DNA of 64,000 nucleotides from Planococcus citri (GCF_950023065.1 NC_088677.1:58305469-58369468), one strand, 5' to 3'; counted from the first letter of the stretch, positions 10,531-24,005 are shown. Notes: a model not told the origin generated them from the letters alone. A program made the numbers and translations.

Positions 10531-13500
10531 TGTTTCAAAAAAGCGATTCAATTTCTTCGTAAAAGATTTGCATTTGAAGAAAAGTCGGTCATCCCACGCA
10601 TAATGCTCGAGTGTTTTAGCTCTGGACTCCGGAGATGCCTCTGGAGGTAAGAAACGATTCCTCTATAGAGGGGAACTTTCAACTGAAAACGAAAGTCTCT
10701 CCTGAATTTGGTCAGAATACACAGACTTTTTTTTTGGCGAGTCACTCTAATGGTACATACTCGTAAGCCTACCAAATTTCAGTTTTCTGGGCCAATTTGG
10801 TAAAATTTTTGTTTTTCCAATTTTTGACCAGATGTTTAAGAAAATTCATCAAAAATTGAAAAACGCAGTTCAGAACATTGAAAATTTAGCTGATCATGTA
10901 TTTTCCTTTGAGATACTTATCTAGGTACATGAACTTTTTATTATTTTCATCACATTTTTACATGACTTTTTTATTGTATTTTACCGAAGAACCAATTGAT
11001 ATTTTAGAGCATGCATTCATCTAAAATATCTCCTCCTTCCCCCTTTCAAATGAAGAAATAATTTTCAAAAATGACGAAAATTATCAATTTTTAAACAGAT
11101 GTCTACAATTTGAATCACTCAATCAGCCATTTTTCATTAATAATTGTAAAAGTTTGTTTGAAAAGTACCTATAAAAGTTAATGTCAGAATTCAATTTTCA
11201 AAATTGCATAGAAAAAAAAGTCAACCCTTCATTTTTTTAAAACAAAAATCAGCAAAAAATTGAGATGAATTTCCAAAATTATCCAAACCTAAAATGATTA
11301 GGTTTTGATCGAAGTGAAAAAGTTTTCGACTTTTAAACTTATAATAAGTTAAAAAAATAATTGTTTTTTTTCTAAATAAAAACAGAAAAATAATAAACAT
11401 TTTTACGGTTTCTCATTTTTTTTTAAAATAAGTTTTCCAAAAACATGATTCGGTTTGGACTTTGATGTACATGTTGAAAACTGAATTTCGAAACAAATTT
11501 CAATCCAAATAAAAAAATCCTCTACATAGTCTATCAATTTTTTCAAGAGAATCTGATAAAAAAATGAATCAGCATGCAGTGATCAGACTAAATTTGCACA
11601 AAATTCGACCATATTTACCTACAATGCATAAAATTACATCAGAAATTTTCTTTCAAATTTAAACCGCGACCGATTCGATTAACATTTTGAAAAATGTTTG
11701 AATTCTCAATCCTTATTTGAAATCCTTGATTTTTCTGATCTAAAGTCTGCCCTTATGATAACTGCCACCCTTATCAAATTCATCATCACTCCCTCCCCTC
11801 ATCCACATGAGCATGGGAGTAAACTGCAACAACGAAGGTATAAAAATAATCATTAATCCCGTACCATCATTTTCAGTTACAGGATGGGAATATTTATTTC
11901 ACACCGCGCAGATTCATTTTCCACCCTTTCCCTCTCACCCACAACCACAATAACTTGGAATATCGGAAAAGATTGAAAAATGCGAGGGGGCCACACTGCA
12001 TCCAACACAGGTGTCCGAAAAATACGCATAGTATATCCAATATCCATCCACCAACTACCTCTTTCCTCCCCCTCTCATCAAACACAGGGTCAAGCACAAT
12101 AGCTCGAGTAACCTTCGCATTTATGCAACGCTGGGAAAACGAGGCCACCAGAAAAAAAATAAGGGGGTAACAGGTGACAAGTGGAAAGAATTTTAGTACC
12201 GTGAGAAGATCAAACTATCGAGTAGGTACCATATATTCGCGTAGGCTCCTCGGTATAAATGGAAAAATATCCTGTGAAATCTCTCAATCGATACACTGTG
12301 ATCCCTCCCCCTTGTAAATTATATAGTGAGAACTGTTTTTCGACAAACAAAAGTTTTGGTTTTCCAATCACTTTATGTATAGTACACGATGTTGTACTTT
12401 GCCCTCGCATATTAGCACCCTCTTTTTTGAGAACCCTTCGTCCCATCGAATATTGAAATAGCCGCCACCACCGTAAATATATTATATTTAAAGGGGTCGC
12501 GCGGTATAGCCAAGTCTTTAGTTAAGTATCTGATAAGTATGCGTAATATAAAAGCCATGTCTAGGTGAACTTGACAAAAATACGTTTTCTTTAGCTTATA
12601 TGTATGTATGCATGTATAGTGCCAAGTCAGACGATCAAAAACACCTTATAGTATATATTAACAGGTTGTTGTAGGAGTATACTTTATACAGGGAATACCT
12701 ACTTAGGTGAAGATAAAAAAAAAATGAACGTAGGATGATGGAAGAAATTTCAATTAGAAAATTATCAATTGTCATTTAAGTCTAAGGTGCGTTCAGACGA
12801 TTATATGAGAGAGGGAGGGGGCGGTACGGTGGTAGGTCGAGGTACTATAATAAGGAAGATAGAAGATAGAAGAAAAAAAATAAAACGACTAATATTAATC
12901 GTGTAGGATGTTTGAAATAGTTGGTAAAAATTCTCACGATTTAACGGCATTGCGGCCTGTGAGCACATAGACATACAAATACATACCATTAAGAAAAGTT
13001 TCTTCTTCTTCGAATTCGAAATAACATACCAAAGGGTGTTACATACGATGATACGAATGCAAATAACGATCGTGACTTCGAATGTAATTATAGGTTTTAT
13101 AAAATCCTTCTTATTAGTAATACGCGCCCAGCCCCGGCCCGGCCCGGTAGCCCTGTTGTTATAAAATCTCAGGTGTGTGACAAATCATCATATCGTATAC
13201 GAGTATGTGCTAGGTACTTGTAATGTACTTGTTTTCAAACGAGACGGAATTTTTTTCCCTCATTCAAAAGCCATGTTTACTGGATCTTATGTCGAGACAA
13301 CGACGACCGAATAAGAATAGAGCCAAAGCAACTCTCCATAGGGACCTTAAACAGAGCAGTCAATTTGGGCATTTTTTTGCCCCTTTATATGTACGAGTAT
13401 TCGGTCTTCTGAAACAACTATGGGGGTCCGAATTACGCCACTGCGTACCTTATATGTACATAAAATACTACAATGAATAACCTGCGTGAATATTGTAACC

Positions 13501-15040
13501 GGTATATCGGAAGTCGTTTAAAGGTATATCAGCGGGTATTTAATGTACAAGTACGAGGTTTCGGCGAGTTTCAGTCTGCGACTTGCGTGTTATTGTTCAT
13601 TGATGCGGAAAAATTTAAAGACGTATTGAATATTTGGCATTGTTATAGATTTCATTAGACATACGACGTTTTCCAATCAGATAAGATTATTTTTTTTCCG
13701 CGACGTTGACGGTTAAAATTATAAAGTCCGATATCCTGGAGGGTACGGGGTGTCAGAATGTGAGTGTGAAGTATCAATGCAACGAAGAACCGGAAACAAG
13801 TACGAATTTTCAGCACTGCGTCGATCACCTTCAGATAACTTTTTTTTCCAGTTGCAATTCCCTATCTAATTTCCTACGAATTATGTGTAAATAAAATATA
13901 TTCGCATCAGTTGATCGTTTGGCGATCAATATTAATTTTTGGAACTTGATATCTACAATTTCGAAAGCTGAATTCTCGAATGAGCTTTTATTTGAATTCA
14001 AAAAATGTAGCGGGTCGATTTCTCAACTTTTCAAGCAGGGCTTTTAAAGTTTATATGAAAAATGTTTAATTGCTCGAGAGATTCAAAAAATTGATAATTT
14101 TCCTTAGTTTTGAGAATTATTTTTTCATTGGGATACAGCGAAGGCGATTTTTGAGGGAATTACATGCCCCAAAACGTTAATTAGGTACCTACTTCTTCGT
14201 TAGAATACAAAAAACAAGCTTAGATATCCAAACATGGTACGATAACGAAAAAAATTCCGAAGGAAAATACATCATCAGTTTAATTTTCAGGTTCTAAAAA
14301 TCATTTTTCAACTTTTGATGAATTTTTGAAAATTAAATTTTATCAAAAAATGGGGGAAAAAATCAAAATTTTTCCGAATTGATCTACAAAGGAGAAATTT
14401 TCTATGAGCCATGTGTTCGATCCCCAAAATTGATTGGAAACGGTTCCAAATCGTTTAAACTTAAAGCAGTTGATTATGGAACTTTTAGCAAATTTTCGGA
14501 AGTCAAAATTTCCACAAAATTTAACTTAATAAAATTTGGAAATCTACAATTTGCTTCATACCCTAATTTCAACCTGCTGAGTCGATATTAGGCGTGCTTT
14601 CAAGCCGTTCTAGAACCACCAACCTTATTGAGAGAATTCTGGATTTTCAAAATAAGTATAAATTGTCATTAATCTATTCACTTTTGCAAATAGTAGAAAT
14701 GCCTGTTTTAAATACTTATATTTTAGGTATTTACATTTACTTAACTTTCAAAAATGCCAAATGTGGAGAAATTTTGAAAAATAAATTTTTGAAAACTTCG
14801 ATATTCTAAAATTTTGAAACGCATAAAAAACTAATCGTTTGTGTAAAAAGAATTTGGTTTTCACATATCAAAATACAAATTTTTGAAAGTTTTTGCCCTT
14901 ACTACGCTCAAGGTAAGTAATTTGTTTCCCTTCTATGTACAAAGTAAAAAATTCCATGCTTGAGGCTTCTAAAATTTGAACAGCAAAAATGAATTTTATA
15001 AGTTATGATAGGCTATACAAGAAGACCTACCTATAATGGC
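10531..15040. other. Non-coding: AT-rich repeat texture and one low-copy island
   Basis: 10531-11700 and 13920-15040 have the TTTTCAAAATTT texture of decayed repeats. 11700-13900 is a more balanced island with CG dinucleotides. The overlapping sense and antisense frames of 60-85 codons (for example at 11894-12170 and 12210-12456) are not distinguishable from chance, and no family motif is visible. Confidence 0.4.
13128..13153 (-). other. Predicted G-quadruplex-forming site
   Basis: The + strand reads CCCAGCCCCGGCCCGGCCC then GGTAGCCC. The minus strand therefore has G runs of at least 3 separated by loops of 2-5 bases, which fits the usual G3+N1-7 rule. It stands out in otherwise AT-rich surroundings. 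No nearby gene explains it. Confidence 0.5.
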
Positions 15041-15044
15041 AAAT

Positions 15045-15300
15045 TGGCAACTGTCAGAATTGTTTTCTCATTTCTTATTTTATTCGGCAAAATTGGTATT
15101 TTTTCTCACATCAGTCGGCAAATTTTCGCCCCCCCCCCACAACGTCTTTATTTTTATCCCTGTTTGAGAAGTTCTGCAGCCTTCAGAAATTTTTTGGATA
15201 TTAGTCTAATCAAGCTTAAAGCACACTTTCGACATCGCAAATGGATTGAACATGATACATCCATGCACATTTTTTGTAACTTCTAGTTGACCAAAAATGT
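15045..15300 (-). repeat. Dispersed repeat, inverted partner of 17820-18095
   Basis: From TTTTATTCGGCAAAATTGGT through a C tract to TTGTAACTTCTAGTTGACCA, this matches the reverse complement of 17820-18095 over about 260 bases with scattered changes. Shared landmarks in order are TCTCACATCAGTCGGCAAAT, CCCTGTTTGAGAAGTTCTGC, GACATCGCAAATGGATTGAAC and TAGTTGACCAAAAATG. The two copies face each other across about 2.5 kb. Confidence 0.75.
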
Positions 15301-17815
15301 CAAGCTTTTTTTATTGAGTAATCACTTATCAAGTCTCCATGATTCGTGGGTACTTCGTAAGTCGAAATTTTCCATTTCTGCATGATATATGCTTTTTTTT
15401 GTGGGTAATCACCTACGAAGTCGCACCACAAATTGTTGAAAACAATTATTTTATATCCATTAAATCAGTAAAATAAAAATATTCGGGCACATTACTACAC
15501 TTTCATGTTAAACAAATAACGTTGATTTGAGCAGAATTTGAATATAGGTAGGTACTTTATTGATCAATTTTCATAGTATGTGCGGGTGCATGCCCATTGC
15601 CCATGTTAATTGATGAAATTCGCCGTTAGTGACGTTTGAAAAAATATTGTCCCTTCCCTTCCCACTACTTTAAGTATTGTCGATGCTGATATGTTTGAAA
15701 GATCTGAAAAATTGAAAAAGTTGGTCTTGAAATCCAAAAAAATTCAGGAAAAACTATACCTGCTGCAATTCAGTCAGCTATTTCTCTCCGCGAAAGATCA
15801 ATTAATCGCAAACACCTCATTCAACTTGATTTCACAAAATTTCTAAATCTTATTTCGATGCTCTTGTTATTCAAAAATCCGCGTGGTTAGTTCTCGTGAT
15901 ACTTGAAATTTCCATTCACAACTGAATTTTTGGAAAAAATCACCATGTATCTTTTTGTAATCTAAAAGTCAGAGTCAGGAAATCAATTGCGCATATAATG
16001 ACGAAACTGCACATCTGAAGGGGGTCCAAGGTGCAAATGAGCTGGTTAGTTGTGCATAAAGTTATAAAGGTCCCTGCCTTTATCTGGTATTACGAAATAT
16101 CAGGATGATTTAGAATAGCATTAGATTAACTAAGAGTAAAACGAGAAAAAACGAGTAAGAGAAAGATGAAAACTGAAAAGGAAAAAAAAAGGCATTTCGT
16201 AACGAATATTAGAGACTCTTAACACGAGGTACTAATATAATTTCGTCAGTCAGGTAGCTGAAAAGGTATGCGTAGAAATAGCATTGCGTAATTTTTTGCG
16301 GTTGAGCAAGTTATTCTCGGTGCAGGGTTTTTATGATGTAAAATCTGGTTCTTTTTAACAGTTGGAAATTTTAATGTACCTTACCCAATTCACCGGCTGC
16401 ACGTAGGGTTTTTCATTTAGGTACCTAGAGCTATGTATAAGCTAAATACACTTTACAGCAATACAGCGAGTACAAGATCAGGGCAGGAGAAGTAGAGCGG
16501 TTCGTAGACGAAGAAAAAGCGTTGGCAAATGTTTTTTCCAGTTTGTGACACAATCGCAAGAAGTCAGGGATACCTCCCTGTTTTTCGAAGCGGAAAAAAG
16601 GAACCGGTTTTTTTGTACAAAGGTCTATCTGGTTTTTTCCTTCAGTTCTTAATACAAGCCCCCTGAAAAATTATAACGTTACGAAATGTCGTGATAGATA
16701 CGTGTACGTGTACAGGATTTGAGAGACTTTACAGGTCAAGGAAGGAGAGCAGAGCGGGGGAAAAATATTGTGTATTAGCAAATACCTACAGCACGGTCGA
16801 AAAGAAAACATGTTTCCCAGAACCTGCTATATAGTAGAGTAAAGTACCTGTGTACTTACGTATAATTTTTTTTTACCCCTTCTTCTTTGGCTTTTTCTTC
16901 ATCTTAAAAGCGCATATAGTTTATTATTATTCTAAACTGTCGCAATAAATAATATTTATTAATCATTTATGTTAATTGATACGAAAGTTTTCATTAATTG
17001 ATGGCGCATTTAAAGAATAGCCTAACCACCCACTGTTCGGGGAACGGACACGTTTAATATGTTGGCTCATACCACATAGATATACCTATAAGACCACCTT
17101 GTCGCTGATTGGAAGCACGCGTTCGAACTCTAAATTATGATTTTCTCTATGGCATGCAATTCGAAACCTTTCCGATTAATTGCGGCTAATAAAGTATCCA
17201 TAATTTACTATAAGGTCGTGAAACGGATATGCGCCGATTTGCGCTTGTTTTTGTCAGCCTGTGTGCATAGATAGCTATATATACCTATAAGAGTATAGAT
17301 ACATACATTTTGCTTTTGCTCTTTTTCTCGGTATACCGATACCGACCAAAGAGAAGAATATTTCTTCAGGTTGATTCTGATTCAACAAGTACCGACCCAA
17401 GTCTGCGGTCTGGCCGGAAGACGTCCAAATACCTGCAACCCTTTTCGAAAGGCAAGGCAATTAATGACAGTAAAAGTTAGCGTAATAAATTATTATGATA
17501 AAATGCGGAAGTTGCTCGCCACGAGCGTGGAAATCTTTGACGATAAACCGGCATTGGGGAGAACGATGCGGCGGCCATGTCTGTGAACGATGATCAATAG
17601 GAATTTCAATTCGATGATAGACGTTTATGAGTTAATGGATCTCTGGGTTTAATCACAAATACAAAACCAAAGCAGGTGGTCAGTTCTCGTGTTTTGATTT
17701 CGCTGTGAAGGCATGGTATTGTTCATAATTGATAGGGAGCTAGACGATGATTACAGTAATATGGATGTTGATTCGTATATTGAACTAATACGTACCATTA
17801 ATTGGACGAGTTTTG
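15301..17815. other. Low-copy non-coding DNA between inverted repeats
   Basis: A few CG-containing segments (16400-17600) lie between the inverted copies at 15045-15300 and 17820-18095. Near 15325-15425 two related phrases, GTGGGTACTTCGTAAGTCG and TAATCACCTACGAAGTCGCA, suggest a small local duplication. The frames at 17275-17460 (-) and 17371-17586 (+) overlap and lack motifs. No gene is supported. Confidence 0.4.
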
Positions 17816-17819
17816 GGGC

Positions 17820-18095
17820 ATTTTTGGTCAACTAGAATTTACAAAAATGTGCTGGATGTTCCAAGACGACTTGGAATCATGTTCAATCCATTTGCGATGT
17901 CGAAAGTGTGATTTTAAGCTTGATTGGGCTAATATCCAAAAAATTTCGGAAGGATGCAGAACTTCTCAAACAGGGACAAAAATAAAGGCGTTGGTGGGGG
18001 GGGGGCGAAAATTTGCCGACTGATGTGAGAAAAAATACGAATTTTGCCGAATAAAATGAAAGATGAGAAACAATTCAGCCAGTTGACATCATTGT
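17820..18095 (+). repeat. Dispersed repeat, inverted partner of 15045-15300
   Basis: This carries the same landmarks as 15045-15300 on the opposite strand: TTTTTGGTCAACTAGAA, TTCAATCCATTTGCGATGTC, GCAGAACTTCTCAAACAGGG, a G tract at about 17994-18004, and ATTTGCCGACTGATGTGAGA. The open frame at 17802-18023 is a shadow of the repeat. Confidence 0.75.
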
Positions 18096-18930
18096 AATAA
18101 AGGTCTCATTTTCTCCAAAATTGTAAAAAAATTTATCAAAAAATCCCAACTTTCGTCAAAATTTCCAAAAAAGTCCCGTTTTTTGCAAAATTGTTGAGAA
18201 AATACCTTTTTTTGGCGTTATCAAGAAAGTTCTAATATTCTTTGCAGAAATGACCAAAAACTTTGTTAGTAGCCAAAATTTCAAAATTTCCTTCTATTGC
18301 CAAAATGATCCTAAGAAGTCCGTGTTATGTTTTTTGCCAGAATTGTCTGCAAAGTTCTGCTCTTGCCCAAATTGTCAAAAAAATCTTGTTTGCGTCAGAA
18401 TCGTAAATATAAGTTCCTTTTTTGTCAAAATTATTTTAAAAAACTCCTAACTTTGTAAAAATTGCCAAAAAAAAACTCCTGCTTTTTGCCAAAATGTTCA
18501 AAAAATCTTGTTGCCTAAATTGGAAAGAATTCTTGATTTTCCAAAAATTATTCTTAAAAAATCCTGTTTTTTGCCAAATCATTGTCAAAATTTAATTTTT
18601 TCTTAGTTATTTCAAAATAAATAGATAAATTACAAGCCTCGGTATCGTAAAAAATACTTCTGTTTTTAGCCAACATTTTCAAAACTACTGCTTTTTGTCA
18701 AAATTGTCTGCAAGTTCCACTTTTTTGACGAAATATTGTAGGCAAAGGCCTTTTGCTGATGAATTATCCAAAAAATTCTATTTTATGCCAAAATGGTTAA
18801 TAAAGTCTCGTGTTAGCCAAAATAGATTGAAGGTACAGTTTTTGAAAAAATTGTCAAAAAGTCCTAACGTTTATCAGAATTTGTCTCGAAAAAGAGCTGC
18901 TTTTTCCATTTTTAAAATCAATACATGTAG
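18096..18930. repeat. Degenerate minisatellite (GCCAAAATTGTCAAAAA words)
   Basis: Roughly 18 loose copies of a 40-50 base unit of the form TTTTGCCAAAATTGTCAAAAA followed by AGTCCTGC or AAATCCTG. Examples are near 18180, 18350, 18430, 18490, 18560 and 18690. The composition gives long Lys/Phe/Cys-rich open frames (18250-18450; start of 18695-19186) with no domain. Same family as 3541-4270, opposite sense. Confidence 0.6.
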
Positions 18931-19655
18931 TTTTATAGGTACTTTTTCTCTCGATTTCTTTTTCTATTCATTTTCTCTAGTTCTCTTTAAAAATAGAAAA
19001 ATTCTGACCCGAAAAAAATGTTTAATTATACTTGTAAATAAAATGATTGGTACCTATGTTTATCACATCAATCTTTGGATAAGATACACGAAGTGTACTT
19101 TTTTTTATAGAATATGTAGTATGGGTAAAGGATCTTCAAAAATGCTAAAAAAAAAATTGATTTTTCAAAGAATTTGTCCCTCATGATGGGCCAAGTTTTT
19201 GAATTTTGGTAAGATTTGTTGAACATGTATGTATGGTACCTATTGGATTTGAAAAGATTTTGTTAAAATTTTTGATAATTGAAATTAAAATCGAAACTTG
19301 TATTTTCTGCAAACACTGATTTTGAGTTAGATTTCTGAACAATTTTTGGGTAATTTGCCTATTCTTGGTAACTTTTTGTAAGTTTGACTGGCAATATTTT
19401 CATTTTGAAGGATTTTTTTGACCAAGCATTGTGGAAACATATTTAAAATGAGAAGACTGTGAAAATTATAAATGAATCGCTCTGACCTCAATTTGAATAT
19501 TTTTGGTATTTTTTTTATTCAGAGAGCTCATGATTGGCAAGTCCGCTACCAAAGTACGCGCTCTACAGATTTTGGTTGCAGGCTGTTGGTTATGGGATGA
19601 TTTTACAATAAACATTAGGATAACAATGGGTTTATTGTAAAAGTTGGCATACATC

Positions 19656-20160
19656 TAGAGAACGGAGCCTCCTAGGACTAACTGATAACCTTAATCTGAA
19701 AGGGAATTTTATCTTCTACAATTTTGTTCCTTGCCATTTTTTCACTGGGATACACCATTCGTCAGGAAAGTCAACTTTTATGTCAAAAAACATGAATTTC
19801 ACAAAAAAAGAACAATGTTGAATTCATGCATTTTGACATCAATGTTGAGTTTCTGGACAAACAGTACATCCTACGATAAAAATAGTTATGAACAAAATTG
19901 TAGAGGCTGAAATTTTCTTTTAGTAGAGTGTAATTAACCTTCCCTAGGATGCTTGGTTCTTGAGATACACGTATGTAAACAGTTTTTCATTTTTTGGTAT
20001 TTGTATGTTTTGGCATAAAAGTTGAATTTCTGAGGGAACAGTACATCCAAAGATGGAAAATGTTATGAACAAAATTGTAGAGGATTAAATTTACTTTCAG
20101 ATCAATGTCATCAGTTTTTTTTGCTAAAGGCTCTGTTCTTGAGATATACGCGAATTTTGA
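19656..20160. repeat. Stem-loop repeat with 145 bp arms plus a third direct copy
   Basis: The left arm 19656-19800 and right arm 19820-19972 are diverged reverse complements around a loop of about 19 bases. Shared landmarks are CTACAATTTTGTTC with GAACAAAATTGTAGAGG, CTCCTAGGA with CCCTAGGATG, and TATGTCAAAAAACATGAATT with AATTCATGCATTTTGACATC. A third copy in the orientation of the right arm follows at about 20005-20150 (ACAGTACATCCAAAGATGG, GAACAAAATTGTAGAGGATT, GGCTCTGTTCTTGAGATATA). There is no coding capacity; likely a mobile-element remnant. Confidence 0.65.
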
Positions 20161-20170
20161 TAACATGAAC

Positions 20171-22990
20171 TAAGTTTTGGACACCCTAGTACGTAGTACA
20201 GTATCATTTCTCATGAAGATGATTTTGAGAATAATGTACACTTTGTGATATATGGCATCATATTCCTTTCACATTACAATCATCCACTTTCATCAAAACA
20301 ATAATATAATTCAATAATTAATTGAAAAAACATCTTAAATCTGTACACCACCATAATCAACAATGGTGTGTGATAACCTCCTATCCCATAATCAACATGT
20401 GACAGTAGCGCTCCTGGTGATAGCGGACTCGCCAATTACAATCTAAGAAAAATTCAGTAGATGAGCGTTTTGACAACCTTAAGGACATGTTTTCTAGGGT
20501 GAAGTTCGACGCTTAACATTTTTTGTTCTATACATTTTTCGCATATTTCGCATAATTTTGCAAAAAAACGCAAAAAACGCGTATTTTTCAGGGTTTTTTG
20601 CAAATATGAACCTTTTGCAGACAAAATTTCAATTTCATGGATTAGTAGGAAGAAAGTACCCGTAAAAAGACACATTTTGGCGAAAACAGTTTTTGTGTAG
20701 TACCCTTCAGTTCGGAGCTGTGGCACTTCAAAGTTTTCTTTTGTCAATTTTACCCCCACCACTACGATAAAATTTTTTGAAAAAAATCGTGTTGAAAGGC
20801 CCAGGCTTTCTCTACACATTCCGCGTGGTACCAGAATTTTATCCCCACCACTCATGGATACCGAATTTTTCGCGCAAAAAACGCGTTTTTTGGCTATACT
20901 GACCAAGGGGGGTATCCATCATAATTTTCCAAATCTGAGAACAGGGCCATTTCACCTATCTTAACCGGGAATACCCTTTTTTCGCATATTTTTATAGGTA
21001 CCTTTTTTCAAACAATAGGAACATTGTGCAATATGAAGTTTTTACTTTTTTTGGTTCACGTAATTTTTTACAGCAAGAATTATTGTAATCGAACAGTTGA
21101 AAATACTGAGTTTCGAAACAAATTGTATTACATTTTTAAATGGGATCCCCGTAGTTCTTTTCCGTGCAGAGAGAGGAGGCACAGGTAGGGGTTTAAATTG
21201 TTAGAAAATCATAAAACGATGTTACCAATGGCCTCCTGGGATGAATTTTTTTCCAACAAACCTGCCAAAATTTCGCCGATTCAACTTTAATCATGTTTTA
21301 GCACTCGCGGAAGCGTAAATGCGGGTTGGGAAGTATGTACCAAGTACTGTGCAGACAATGAAAACAGCACACGCTGTAGGTACCTGAACACAATTAAACG
21401 CGAAAACGATAAATAGATAATTTACATGTACTGATAAAACACCATAAATAGCCTTGATCTAAGGTAGTAATTCCGCTATAGTAAGTATAGCGTAGAAGGA
21501 AGTGTTACGTGTGCGGAATTCGTCAACCTCGGATAAGGTTATTGGTGTTGTAGACGGATTGGGATTGGGATTGGGAAAAAAATAAAAAATGACAGCGAGA
21601 GAGTTGAAGGAAAAGATTGTCGAACAGTGCGATCGAAACTATAACACCCTCATATTGTTTCGATTTGTATCACCGTGTTGGGAACATTTTCGGTGTATAA
21701 TTATAACACGACATAGACACTGGAGAGTAGAGGTCTAGGTACTACTCGTACACTGTACATAAATTTGATGTTCGAATGCAAGGTTGGAATATCAGGTGTC
21801 CTTCTTGGACATAGATTTGTTATCTTTGGAGAAGAAAAAAAAGCGCACAATAGGAGTTCAATTCCATCGAACGACACTTCGATCGAGAGTGGCGATAAGT
21901 ACGCGACGTAGGTGTAGGTACAACTCTATCTTACCTTGTAATCGAATAATGATATACACAGTATTTGACACCTATCACACTTTTAACAGTTTTATTACCA
22001 TTGCTGCCATATAGTACCGATTTGTAGGTCGACTGTCAACATTTCTCTCTCTGTTTTTTTCTTAAAATCATCTGCAGCTCGAGCTCAAGCGATAGGTATG
22101 CGATGCTGCAGAGTGCAGAGCTGCAGACGTAGAGAATGTGTGGTGTTTTTTTCCCTCGTTGTTCCAAGCCTAAGTATACATGCAAGTACATGTGTAATAT
22201 GTGCTGTGAGAGTATCGATACCGGTGATCTGAATGTTGTTGTTTGTTTTCAAGTACATAGACTTCGAACGTACGTACATATTAGACATGAGACACTACCT
22301 ATAACCGAGAGTAATTTGTGACCATCTCGAAGAGCGATATGGATTGCTAAATTACCCGTAACTTCTTCTTCTGCGGGGCAGACTTCGATAAAAGGTTATG
22401 TTAATGAACTTGGCCAAAAGGAAATTAAAATTTGTAATTAAGGAGTACGCCCAAAGAAACGCATTCAATCTAACGGAAGTTAAGACCAAGTTTCGGTCTT
22501 TGTTAATATCCGGCTACATCCTGCATATTATATTTATATATATTTTTTCTTCTTCTTATAACGTGCTGTGGTACGCACCTCGCCCTTAACACACGTTTAT
22601 TGTCTCTTGTCACCCATTGCATCGGTCTCGTTTAGATAGCAGACACATATACCTACTTTAAAGTAGACTATATGGAGCAAAAAATCGGAAAGTATTCGTG
22701 TGCTGAAAAGTGAAAATGTTCGCAAATTCAATGCTGGAGACTCAAAACACCCATTTTACGAAGTTGAGGGGGGGGGATTTTTCCCTATTCGATAGAGGAC
22801 ACTCATACGAGCCTACATATGTAATTTTTTTTAGTGGGGCACGGGCATTTGCGTGCTACGGCCTATTTAATTCCATTTCTGATGAATTTCCTTCATTTTT
22901 CGTACAAAAACGTCCCTATAAGACTCAATATTTCGTACGGAAAAAAATAAATTGCTTCGTATGTACAGTTGTACACTACTCAATCCTGCA
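20171..22990. other. Non-coding, unidentified
   Basis: 20171-21240 is AT-rich. It includes a 150-codon minus-strand open frame (20454-20906) with no recognisable domain, in a repeat-like setting with words such as ACGCGTTTTTTGG and CGCATATTT. 21250-22700 is a low-copy island with CG dinucleotides and an irregular CTGCAG-rich stretch at 22070-22130. I see no supported gene. Confidence 0.35.
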
Positions 22991-23598
22991 TCGATAAAGC
23001 CAAAATTCATTAGAAATCGCTGCCATCATAGAAAATAAGTTGAAATTTCGTGAGCCCAATGGAAATGCCATTGATTTTCTTTTAATAAAAATTTGGGCAC
23101 ATAATATTTCATCAAATTTGAAAAAAAAAATGAAAAATTATCATGCGTTCTATCACGGTTAAAATTTCGCAAGAGAAATGAAAATGTCAGTGATTCTCTT
23201 TTTTGACCACTTCTAAAAAATATTGGACCCAAAATTATATCATTTTTTTTTAAATACATGGCAAATCATTATGCGACCCATCAATATAAGTTAAAATTTC
23301 GTAAGGAAAATTAAAATGCTATCTAGTAATTTACTTTTTTGACCACTTTAGAAAAAATTGGGGATCAAAATTTCTTCAAATTTGGAAAAAATTGAAAAAT
23401 TACAGTGCCGTGACATACCTATGCAGGTTGAAATTTTGCAAGAAAAACGAAAATGACTGGCATTGTTGTTTTTGACCATATCCAAAAAATTTTGGGCCCA
23501 AAATTACATCAAAATGAGTAGTCTAGATAAGTCAATTTTTTGGCACCAAACAGTTTCGACTTGAAAACTCTTGAAATATTGTAATTAATGTCCCAAAT

Positions 23599-24005
23599 AC
23601 AAATCCGTGGCTAATTAACCCAAAATGACAATTTTTGGGCTCCAGGGGTTCCCAAAGTTGTGAATAAAAAAAAAGAATTTTAGGAACCACTGAGAATTAT
23701 TTTCAAAAACTTTTTCAGCGTAAAATATATCTATGTTTAAGCCCGATAAACGTCATGCGAGGTGTGTCGACCCTCGGGGCAGAAATGGGGGCGGGGGGGG
23801 TGTAATTTTTGGAAAATTTTGGAACCACCGTTTTGAACACATCCCTTTGAAAACGTTTAACGGGCTCAAACATATTTATTTTACGCTAAGAAAGTTTTTG
23901 AAAATACTTCATTCTCAGTGGTTCCTAAAATTCTTTTTTATTCGCAACTTTGGGAACCCTTGGAGCCCAAAAATGGTTATTTTGAGTTAATTAACCACGA
24001 ATTTG
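23599..24005. repeat. Inner hairpin, about 150 bp arms
   Basis: The left arm at about 23599-23752 (GGCTCCAGGGGTTCCCAAAG, GAATTTTAGGAACCACTGAG, TAAGCCCGATAAACG) and right arm at about 23852-24005 (CGTTTAACGGGCTCA, CTCAGTGGTTCCTAAAATTC, CTTTGGGAACCCTTGGAGCC) are diverged reverse complements around a loop of about 100 bases. The loop has a G tract at about 23792-23799. The GGGGTTCCCAAAGTTGTGAA module recurs in the arms of the foldback at 35714-38863. Confidence 0.75.

Noticed and set aside
18695..19186. 163-codon + strand open frame
   Set aside because: Its first part lies in a degenerate minisatellite and the rest is Lys/Phe/Leu-rich translation of A/T tracts.
20454..20906. 150-codon minus-strand open frame
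   Set aside because: Repeat-like setting, no family motif, no supporting neighbouring exon.
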